From Candidatus Thiodiazotropha taylori (lineage in GTDB: Bacteria > Pseudomonadota > Gammaproteobacteria > Chromatiales > Chromatiaceae), in contig JAHRHW010000274.1 of NCBI GenBank assembly GCA_019100305.1, forward strand, positions 1 through 6,195: a stretch of DNA of 6,195 nucleotides, written 5' to 3'. The position numbers were made by a program, and so were the translations under genes. Each line of letters begins with the position of its first letter. Position 1 is the stretch's first letter. Positions 1-5,266 of this stretch are shown piece after piece. The notes below the pieces were generated by a model that saw only the letters and a list, made by a program, of their open reading frames with translations, made no database searches and was not told the DNA's origin.

Positions 1-800
1 AACTGTTGGCCAGCCAGATTCTCTTCGATCAATCCATCTGTTTTAGACAACTCAACGAAAGGATAGGCCTTGTAAGCACCATTAACTTCCAATCCCAGCA
101 CCCGTTCCTTCGGATGGTATCCCTTGGCACGAAACTCTACCGGAAAGTAGAGATCCCGGCTTTTGTCGTAGCCCCGATAGGGTGAACGCTTGTAGTCTCT
201 TGAAAAGCCTGTCTCATCAGATAGTACCAATGTATCAGGATATCGATCGGACCAGTCGGCCCAATTGGTGTGTTGCAAGGGAACATGGCGTAAACGATCC
301 CCCTGATACTTTCCGCTGATACTCTGCTTCATGATTTGTGACCACAAAGATTCACTGGCACGGTCATACAGCAGTACATCGCTATTGTAGAGCAGGCCGG
401 AAACGCCAAACTTAAGGGTTTCACCTCTGACTGTTGCTTCAAATGCCATACCTGTACCACAGAGCGGACAGAAAGTGATGGCGATCGGTTCCTGCCTGAA
501 GCGGTCATTGACAATTTCATGCCAGTTTAAAATATTGATTGGATAGGCCTTTACAACACCATTCCTCACCACCCCCAATATTCGGTCTTCTGGTTTTAAG
601 AAGTCTGCCTCTTTGGCAGGTACGAACTGGGGTTCATCAATCGATGGAATCCCATCGCGAGGCGGTCCGCCAGGTAGAATCTCAGAAACCTCGATCGTCG
701 CATCCGTAACATCAAAACCATTCTTATAGATTGAACCTGCGCTGGCCTGTACAGACGTGAGCAGTAAACAGAAACCAATCCACACAATCCGAATCTTCAC
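1..800 (-). CDS. DUF3179 domain-containing exported protein (C-terminus cut by window edge)
   Basis: The reading frame stays open from a GTG at 800 to the left edge, giving 266 residues without a stop. Residues 1-21 form a typical signal peptide: K2 and R4, a hydrophobic core at about 5-17, and an Ala-Ser-Ala cleavage site at 19-21. The mature protein should therefore be exported to the periplasm or cell surface. The body matches the DUF3179 family as I know it: GIPSIDEPQF at 50-59, AYPINILNWHEIVND at 85-99, TFCPLCGTGMAF at 109-120, FGVSGLLYNSDVLLYDR at 131-147, SLWSQ at 151-155 and a later KAYPF at 244-248. The paired cysteines C111 and C114 could bind metal or be redox active, but no function is established for the family and none is claimed here. 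The GTG start is well supported: an in-frame TGA lies 12 bases upstream, no ATG occurs before residue 118, GAGG sits 7 bases upstream, and the signal peptide begins there. The family is usually about 300-400 residues, so a modest part of the C-terminus is missing. Confidence 0.9.
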   Translation of the reverse strand, partial: MKIRIVWIGFCLLLTSVQASAGSIYKNGFDVTDATIEVSEILPGGPPRDGIPSIDEPQFVPAKEADFLKPEDRILGVVRNGVVKAYPINILNWHEIVNDRFRQEPIAITFCPLCGTGMAFEATVRGETLKFGVSGLLYNSDVLLYDRASESLWSQIMKQSISGKYQGDRLRHVPLQHTNWADWSDRYPDTLVLSDETGFSRDYKRSPYRGYDKSRDLYFPVEFRAKGYHPKERVLGLEVNGAYKAYPFVELSKTDGLIEENLAGQQ

Positions 801-807
801 TCTATGA

Positions 808-811
808 CCTC
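808..811 (-). promoter_or_regulatory. Ribosome binding site of the DUF3179 gene
   Basis: On the minus strand GAGG stands 7 bases upstream of the GTG at 800. This site, with the in-frame TGA just before the GTG, decides the start codon for a gene that has no early ATG. Confidence 0.6.
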
Positions 812-829
812 ACTCTTTTATAAGTATTC

Positions 830-862
830 CTGACAATTCGACTGCGCAGGCAGACTTGTCAG
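830..862. repeat. Inverted repeat upstream of the DUF3179 gene, possible operator
   Basis: CTGACAA at 830-836 and TTGTCAG at 856-862 are perfect 7-base inverted copies with 19 bases between them. A second perfect palindrome, CTGCGCAG at 842-849, lies almost at the same centre. The element is 30-62 bases upstream of the DUF3179 start, where a transcription factor site would be expected. It could equally be a small RNA hairpin or a chance repeat. It does not resemble the lexA-region half-sites (GTTCTC), so it gives no reason to place this gene under the same control. Confidence 0.3.
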
Positions 863-958
863 TATTATTCGGGTACCTTAATAGCTGTACGCGGCGGGTC
901 GAAGGTTGGATTCAATCTGCAAAGCCCATTGTTTTTGGGGTGTATAAAACTGATCGCT

Positions 959-2173
959 TTACAGAATAGTCGATTGGTGGTCTGGACTCAGCCGAAATCC
1001 TGACTTGCGCTGCAGACGTCTCAAGCGATGAGTCCTTGCCTGGCAATCTGGAAGCTGCCGGCAATAGTAACGCGCCGCATCCAGATCCTTGCTCACGTGT
1101 TCGTGGTATTTTGCCAGTTTTTCAAGCGCTTCCGGGCAGCGATTTTGAGCAAGTTGTTGCCATAGCCGGGTGGCACCCTGCCAGTCTCCCGATTTCTGCA
1201 AGAGGTGAGCCAGATACCTTTTGCTTTTTTCATCGGCCTGATCGAGTCGATTCCTCAGCAGATCGTAAGCCTGCTCTCGATCGAATTCCCCAATCCAACG
1301 AGCCAGACTGTAGAGATCCAGATCAGAGTGATCCGGATTCCGGATTATCCTCGCAAGCTCTGTATGAGCCACTAGCAATGAAATAATATCACTTTGATTG
1401 TGCTCGACGACCTTAATCAGTTTTTGCTCAGCGCCACGCTGTAGGTAGTCAAACCAGGCGGCAGGTGCTTCTGAACCGGGTAGGTCGTCAACCCGGTAAT
1501 ATCCGAGTAGGCGTTGTTCCAGAGTGGTGAGACGACAATTCGGCCAATGGTGACGAAACAGACGCCGGGTGGGATGCAGCAGATCGAGATGGGGCAGGTG
1601 ATCAAACTTTTGCTTACGGGAGTTGATGCGAAATCGGCTGACCAACAGGGGCAGGTCGTAGCTTTTGCCGTTGTAACTGACCAGGCGTTCTGCTGCCTCA
1701 AGCTCCGATGCAGTTTGCTCCAGCATTTGAGCTTCAGCTGAGAAACGGGTGATCAGCAATTGACGCAGGCAGATTGCGGATCGCTCCAGCCAGGCATAGC
1801 CAATCAGGAATGCAAGGGTGCCGCTTCCCCCCGACAGCCCGGTGGTTTCAGTATCCAGGTAGAAGTTCTTCAGTTTCAGACAATCGTCGCCGGGCAATAC
1901 CGGAGCATATTGCAATTCACTTAATTGCATGGCGCCATGTTTTGTGTTCAGTGGAATCTGCTTTTCGATCTGGATCACACCCTCATCAGTCAGTTTGCCC
2001 CGAAGCCGATCGGCTAGCCTGCTGTCCGAGTGGCGCCTGTGATTGTTATCCCTTTTTGCTTGGCCGACACGATGCGGAATCTTCAAACCATTCGGTTGAC
2101 AAGAGAGGGCAGTGGAGCTTTGTTGACTACCAGCCTGATTCTGAAGCTGACTGAGCCTGGTTTTAAGGTTCAT
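959..2173 (-). CDS. mrfB: MrfB/YprB-family RNase H-like 3'-5' exonuclease
   Basis: This 404-residue protein fits the YprB/MrfB family, in which the B. subtilis member (also about 410 residues) is a metal-dependent exonuclease working with the helicase MrfA on mitomycin C lesions. The DEDD-type exonuclease core is visible: motif I FYLDTETTGLSGG (D107, E109), motif II SYNGKSYDLPLL (N168, D173), then HLDLLHPTRRLF at 195-207, and motif III EHNQSDIISLL (H258, N259, D262). All expected acidic residues are present, so it should be active. Residues 285-380 are helical and repeat-like (LYSLARWIGEF, RYLAHLLQKSGDW, ALEKLAKYHEH), consistent with the TPR-like tail of the family. The basic N-terminus (about 1-60) corresponds to the part that contacts MrfA in B. 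subtilis. The ATG at 2173 lies inside the end of mrfA (11-bp overlap) and lacks a strong Shine-Dalgarno sequence, so translational coupling is likely. The family call is strong. The mitomycin role is transferred from Bacillus and untested here. Confidence 0.88.
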   Translation of the reverse strand: MNLKTRLSQLQNQAGSQQSSTALSCQPNGLKIPHRVGQAKRDNNHRRHSDSRLADRLRGKLTDEGVIQIEKQIPLNTKHGAMQLSELQYAPVLPGDDCLKLKNFYLDTETTGLSGGSGTLAFLIGYAWLERSAICLRQLLITRFSAEAQMLEQTASELEAAERLVSYNGKSYDLPLLVSRFRINSRKQKFDHLPHLDLLHPTRRLFRHHWPNCRLTTLEQRLLGYYRVDDLPGSEAPAAWFDYLQRGAEQKLIKVVEHNQSDIISLLVAHTELARIIRNPDHSDLDLYSLARWIGEFDREQAYDLLRNRLDQADEKSKRYLAHLLQKSGDWQGATRLWQQLAQNRCPEALEKLAKYHEHVSKDLDAARYYCRQLPDCQARTHRLRRLQRKSGFRLSPDHQSTIL

Positions 2174-4577
2174 CGTTCGAGAGCAGGGAAAGGACGGTTA
2201 AGGCAGAGTGTTTGGCTGAATTCCCAGCCTGTTCGTCGCCAGCCAGTATCGGGCCAATACATCCAGGACAACCACACGCACAGTCACAAGACTCAACCAG
2301 GTTTCGTGCATCAGCAACGATCCTGGAGCGAATTTCGAAAAGGGGATTTGTTATGCCGATGCCACCTGGATAGTTGTCGTAGAGAAACAGTGTTGGCGTG
2401 AATTGATCCAGACTGTCTGGATCGATATTTTGCCCACTGCGGTCACTCAGCGTGCCACGGCCACTGTTCTCCAGGCTCGCATACCAGCGGTCCTGACCAT
2501 CTCCAATGGCCCGACCGATGTCACGTGATTCTGAGAGCATGCGCATGGTCGCGATAACATGCATGGCATAACCGGCGCCGAGAAATCCGTCCAGTGAAGC
2601 TTGTCTTGAGGTAAAAGCTTGATCCAGTGCGATGGGATTGATCTGCCACCAGACTGCGGTGGTGTGCATCTCCTGATCCGGCAGATCGATCTTGCCATAT
2701 CCTACGTTTTCATGGGTGTAGTAGCGGATCTTCTTGTAACCGGCAACCCGGGTAACCAGGTGAACTTCCCCCTGGGATACCTGGTAGCGGAAATGCTCTT
2801 GTGACTCGAAGTTTTGCAGAATCTTAAGTCGCGTATAGTCAATGGCATCGGTGTAGTAGTCGGCCTTTGTCTGGGTTACAAAAGCCTTTCGTCCCTCCCA
2901 ATCGAGTCTTTCAACCTGATAGGGCATTGACTGGATCATGTAGATGGCACCTTCATAAAGCGTCATCGGGGCTGAACTGTAATCGACTTCCGCAATGATT
3001 CGCTTATCTCCATCTGTCGTATCGATGACCACGAAGTTACCCTCAGCAACAGAACGAAGACTGACACTGTTGGCCGGATAGCTGTCCGCCATCCAATGCC
3101 ACTGCTTAGCCTCCCGATGTAAAACGCCATGTTCCTCCAAATAGCTCAGCATCTCCGACAAATCCTGTTTGCCAAAAGCCTCACCCTCTTTGAACGGCAG
3201 CTCAAAGGCAGCACATCTAATGTGATCCAATAGAATCAGTAATTGATCCGGATCGATTCGAGCCTGTTCCGGTGCGGCTCCCAGGAAAAACTCCGGATTG
3301 CGAATGATGTATTGATCCAGTGGCAGGCTGCTGGCGACCAGGACTCCGATTGCTGAACGCTGACGTCGACCCGCACGTCCCAATCTCTGCCAGGTTGCGG
3401 CGACGGTGCCCGGATATCCGTTGAGAATTGCGAGATCCAGTGAACCAATATCCACCCCCAGCTCAAGCGCAGAGGTCGAAACCACACAATCGATCTCTCC
3501 TTGACGCAGTCGCTTCTCCAGCGAACGGCGTTCGGTAGGCAAATAGCCTCCCCGATAGGCTGCAATCCGTGATGGATAGCGGGGATCGTGGTCGAAATTG
3601 TCTTTCAGGTATTTGGTCAGGACCTCGACCATCAGCCGGGACTGAGCAAACACGATACTCTGTAGACCATGCTTTACGGCACTCTTGGCAATCCGCGTAC
3701 TCTGGGAACGGGCGGATGCCCGTATACCCAGATCATGGTTCACAACCGGAGGGTTCCAGAGCAACAGATGCCTGGCTCCTTGTGGCGCACCGCTTTCGGT
3801 AATCGCCGATACGTCGGCATGGATCAACTCCCTGGCCAACTCGGCGGGATTGGCGATGGTGGCTGAACAGAGAATAAACTGCGGTTCAGATCCATAGAAT
3901 TTACAGACTCTCTGCAAACGCCGGATCACATTCGCCACATGGGATCCGAAGACCCCTCGATAGGTGTGCATCTCATCGATCACCACATAGCGAAGATTTT
4001 CAAAAAACTGGGCCCACTTTGTGTGGTGGGGCAGAATGCCCTGATGCAGCATATCCGGATTTGAGACTACGATATCCCCTCTGGTCCGGACAGCTTTTCG
4101 CGCATCACCAGGGGTATCACCGTCAAAGGTGAAAGCCCGTATACCAAGCGATTCCGAACGATTGATCTCATTGATTTCAGCGACTTGATCCTGAGCCAGG
4201 GCTTTGGTAGGAAACAGGTAGAGGGATTTGGCCCGATCTTGCAGTGCAGCCTGCAAAACCGGCAGATTGTAACAGAGCGTCTTTCCGGAAGCCGTTGGCG
4301 TGACTACCACAGTATGTTGCAACGACTGAATCGTGCTCCAGGCAGCAGCCTGATGAGAGTAGAGCTGTTTAATTCCTCTGCTGCTCAAGGCACGAGTCAG
4401 GCGAGGGTCAAGATCATCAGGAAACGGAGCAAATTTACCTCGACGGGCCGGTATGGTCAGCTCACCGGTAATTCGCTCCGCATTGCGCTGTCGCAGTTGA
4501 TCAGCAAATTGGTCGGGAGAATGGCTAAGCGGGATGCCCGTATCTGCGTGAATCGATTCTGCTGGTCTGCTCATCAT
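2163..4577 (-). CDS. mrfA: MrfA/YprA-family DEAD/DEAH-box helicase with DUF1998 C-terminus
   Basis: This 804-residue superfamily 2 helicase is expected to translocate on damaged DNA and hand it to the exonuclease encoded next. The motifs appear in order: LYSHQ at 72-76, Walker A TPTASGKT at 93-100, FPTKALAQDQ at 122-131, NPDMLH at 173-178, motif II DEMH at 201-204 (the DExH form), CSAT at 237-240, IVFAQSR at 308-314, STSALELGVDIG at 367-378 and motif VI QRLGRAGRR at 397-405. The C-terminal half matches the DUF1998/MrfA type and ends in a zinc-type cysteine cluster at 764-773 (C764, C766, C768, C770, C773). B. subtilis YprA/MrfA has the same architecture at about 750 residues, and yeast Hrq1 is a more distant relative. 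The gene starts with two ATG codons (4577 and 4574). The first lies only 3 bases from the compound operator, so repressor binding there should block transcription directly. A lone Lhr-type helicase is the alternative, but the order helicase, cysteine cluster, overlapping RNase H gene favours MrfA. Confidence 0.92.
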   Translation of the reverse strand: MMSRPAESIHADTGIPLSHSPDQFADQLRQRNAERITGELTIPARRGKFAPFPDDLDPRLTRALSSRGIKQLYSHQAAAWSTIQSLQHTVVVTPTASGKTLCYNLPVLQAALQDRAKSLYLFPTKALAQDQVAEINEINRSESLGIRAFTFDGDTPGDARKAVRTRGDIVVSNPDMLHQGILPHHTKWAQFFENLRYVVIDEMHTYRGVFGSHVANVIRRLQRVCKFYGSEPQFILCSATIANPAELARELIHADVSAITESGAPQGARHLLLWNPPVVNHDLGIRASARSQSTRIAKSAVKHGLQSIVFAQSRLMVEVLTKYLKDNFDHDPRYPSRIAAYRGGYLPTERRSLEKRLRQGEIDCVVSTSALELGVDIGSLDLAILNGYPGTVAATWQRLGRAGRRQRSAIGVLVASSLPLDQYIIRNPEFFLGAAPEQARIDPDQLLILLDHIRCAAFELPFKEGEAFGKQDLSEMLSYLEEHGVLHREAKQWHWMADSYPANSVSLRSVAEGNFVVIDTTDGDKRIIAEVDYSSAPMTLYEGAIYMIQSMPYQVERLDWEGRKAFVTQTKADYYTDAIDYTRLKILQNFESQEHFRYQVSQGEVHLVTRVAGYKKIRYYTHENVGYGKIDLPDQEMHTTAVWWQINPIALDQAFTSRQASLDGFLGAGYAMHVIATMRMLSESRDIGRAIGDGQDRWYASLENSGRGTLSDRSGQNIDPDSLDQFTPTLFLYDNYPGGIGITNPLFEIRSRIVADARNLVESCDCACGCPGCIGPILAGDEQAGNSAKHSALTVLSLLSNDEP

Positions 4578-4602
4578 TCTGTTCTCTATCCGTTCTCTAG
4601 TC

Positions 4603-4608
4603 TAGAAT
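4603..4608 (+). promoter_or_regulatory. Candidate -10 element of lexA
   Basis: TAGAAT differs from TATAAT at one position and lies 29 bases before the lexA ATG, giving a short leader of roughly 20-25 bases. No good -35 hexamer exists at the right distance (the bases at 4580-4585 are TGTTCT, inside the outer half-site). It overlaps the mrfA -10 on the other strand, at the operator centre, so one bound repressor complex would cover both promoters. Confidence 0.4.
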
Positions 4609-4632
4609 AGAGAACAACAGGAGAACAAACAA
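4604..4632 (-). promoter_or_regulatory. Candidate mrfAB promoter
   Basis: Read on the minus strand, TTGTTT (4632-4627) and TATTCT (4609-4604) are separated by 17 bases. The -35 keeps the TTG core and the -10 matches four of six consensus bases including the key TA and final T. Transcription would start near 4597, about 20 bases before the mrfA ATG. The promoter lies almost entirely inside the 46-bp operator. This is a consensus match only. Confidence 0.45.
4619..4623 (+). promoter_or_regulatory. Ribosome binding site of lexA, overlapping the operator
   Basis: AGGAG is the only good Shine-Dalgarno match upstream of lexA. It lies 14 bases from the ATG at 4638 and 17 from the ATG at 4641, farther than the usual 5-9, which suggests modest translation. 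It overlaps the outermost GAGAAC half-site, so this DNA may serve both as operator and as translation signal. Confidence 0.45.
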
Positions 4633-4637
4633 GCCCT

Positions 4638-5237
4638 ATGATGCGATTAACCAGAAGACAGCAACAGATCTACGATATTCTGCGAAGTGATGCGGATATG
4701 ATGCAACGACCGCCAACCTACGATGAGCTCTGTCACCGACTTGGGTTGAGTTCGCGGGGATCCCTGCACAAACATATCCAGGCCCTGGTAATGGCAGGCC
4801 TGGTCGAACCCATGGCCGGAAAGCAGCGTGGCATACGACTGGTATCTGCAGAGCAGCAGGAGCAGGGGATACCCATGTTGGGCCGGATCGCTGCGGGATA
4901 TCCCATCGAGGCCGTTGAGCAAACTGAAAAGATCTCAGTGCCAGACGCTATGGCAGGCAGTAAACCCCGCTATGCCCTCCAGGTATCGGGTGATTCGATG
5001 ATCGATGAAGGAATTTTCGACGGAGATTATGTAGTCATTGAACAGTCTGCAGCAGCAGATAACGGTGACATCGTGGTTGCGTTGATTGATCAGCAGGAGA
5101 CAACCTTGAAACGCATTGAACAGAAGCCTGGTAAGATTATTCTACACCCGGCCAATGCAGCTATGAGCCCGATGATCTACAAAGCTGATCAAATTCAGAT
5201 CCAGGGGATTTTAAGAGGTTTAATTAGGTATTATTAG
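4638..5237 (+). CDS. lexA: LexA, SOS-response repressor and self-cleaving serine peptidase
   Basis: This 199-residue protein has the full LexA architecture (E. coli LexA has 202). An N-terminal winged helix-turn-helix spans about 1-68 (LTRRQQQIYDILR, PPTYDELCHRLGL, then the recognition helix near 39-52). The peptidase domain follows: the cleavage bond is A86-G87 in GRIAAGYP, the nucleophile S120 is in VSGDSMIDEGIFDGD, and the general base K158 is in TTLKRI. All are present, so RecA-stimulated self-cleavage should work. The recognition helix SSRGSLHKHIQAL (38-50) lacks the residues of the E. coli helix and is closer in pattern to alphaproteobacterial and Bacillus LexA (a histidine at the centre), in keeping with the non-E. 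coli operator beside it. Two consecutive ATG codons (4638, 4641) are possible starts. No other SOS gene except the divergent mrfAB is visible. UmuD-like or phage repressors are unlikely, because the N-terminal LexA domain and the usual LexA length are present. Confidence 0.95.
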   Translation: MMRLTRRQQQIYDILRSDADMMQRPPTYDELCHRLGLSSRGSLHKHIQALVMAGLVEPMAGKQRGIRLVSAEQQEQGIPMLGRIAAGYPIEAVEQTEKISVPDAMAGSKPRYALQVSGDSMIDEGIFDGDYVVIEQSAAADNGDIVVALIDQQETTLKRIEQKPGKIILHPANAAMSPMIYKADQIQIQGILRGLIRYY

Positions 5238-5245
5238 TATAATAC
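5228..5245. terminator. AT-rich hairpin at the lexA stop, weak terminator candidate
   Basis: GTATTAT (5228-5234) and ATAATAC (5239-5245) form a perfect 7-bp stem with a 4-base loop that contains the lexA stop codon TAG. The stem has one G-C pair and no clean T-tract follows, so it would be a weak terminator at best. It lies between convergent genes whose stops are only 29 bases apart, the place where a bidirectional terminator would be expected. Confidence 0.2.
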
Positions 5246-5266
5246 TGATTATATTGAATAATTGAA

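Larger units (their letters stand above)
801..958. other. Intergenic spacer between mrfB and the DUF3179 gene
   Basis: This 158-bp spacer separates two genes on the same strand. It is long enough to carry a separate promoter for the DUF3179 gene, but I found no convincing -35/-10 pair. It also lacks a strong intrinsic terminator behind mrfB: the only candidate is a CCCA/TGGG pair around a T-rich loop near 926-945, which is too short to call. The spacer contains the 830-862 inverted repeat. Whether DUF3179 is read through from mrfB cannot be decided from the sequence. Confidence 0.5.
4581..4626. promoter_or_regulatory. Symmetric compound operator, probable LexA (SOS) boxes
   Basis: Four identical half-sites fill the lexA-mrfA spacer: GTTCTC at 4581-4586 and 4592-4597, and the reverse complement GAGAAC at 4610-4615 and 4621-4626. 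Each outer-inner pair is spaced by exactly 5 bases (GTTCTC-TATCC-GTTCTC on the left, GAGAAC-AACAG-GAGAAC on the right), and the whole is mirror symmetric about 4603.5, where the centre is the palindrome TCTAGA (4601-4606). The inner arms extend to 8 bases (GTTCTCTA at 4592-4599, TAGAGAAC at 4608-4615). Each pair reads GTTC-N7-GTTC on its own strand, the form of the alphaproteobacterial LexA box. Autoregulation by LexA from a site next to its own gene is the family norm, so LexA is the obvious ligand. Binding by LexA is inferred from position and form. Confidence 0.82.

Noticed and set aside
329..787. Two 63-codon minus-strand frames (329-520 and 596-787)
   Set aside because: Both lie in a different frame inside the DUF3179 gene, which has a signal peptide and family motifs running through the whole stretch from its GTG start.
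817..822. TATAAA (minus strand) as the -10 element of the DUF3179 gene
   Set aside because: Transcription would start at about the Shine-Dalgarno sequence, and there is no -35 match 16-18 bases upstream.
837..903. TTCGAC/GTCGAA inverted repeat across the 801-958 spacer
   Set aside because: Six-base arms separated by 55 bases are expected by chance and no other structure supports them.
1036..2401. Plus-strand open frames of 75-126 codons opposite mrfB and the end of mrfA
   Set aside because: They are antisense to genes with complete catalytic motifs, have no recognisable domains and no good ribosome binding sites.
4185..4610. 141-codon plus-strand frame ending in the lexA operator
   Set aside because: It is antisense to the helicase motifs of mrfA and runs through the promoter region; its product resembles no family I know.
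4579..4620. E. coli-type SOS box (CTGT-N8-ACAG) in the lexA promoter
   Set aside because: CTGT occurs at 4579 and ACAG at 4617, but the spacing is far too large and no 16-base CTGT-N8-ACAG match exists; the GTTCTC half-sites explain the region better.
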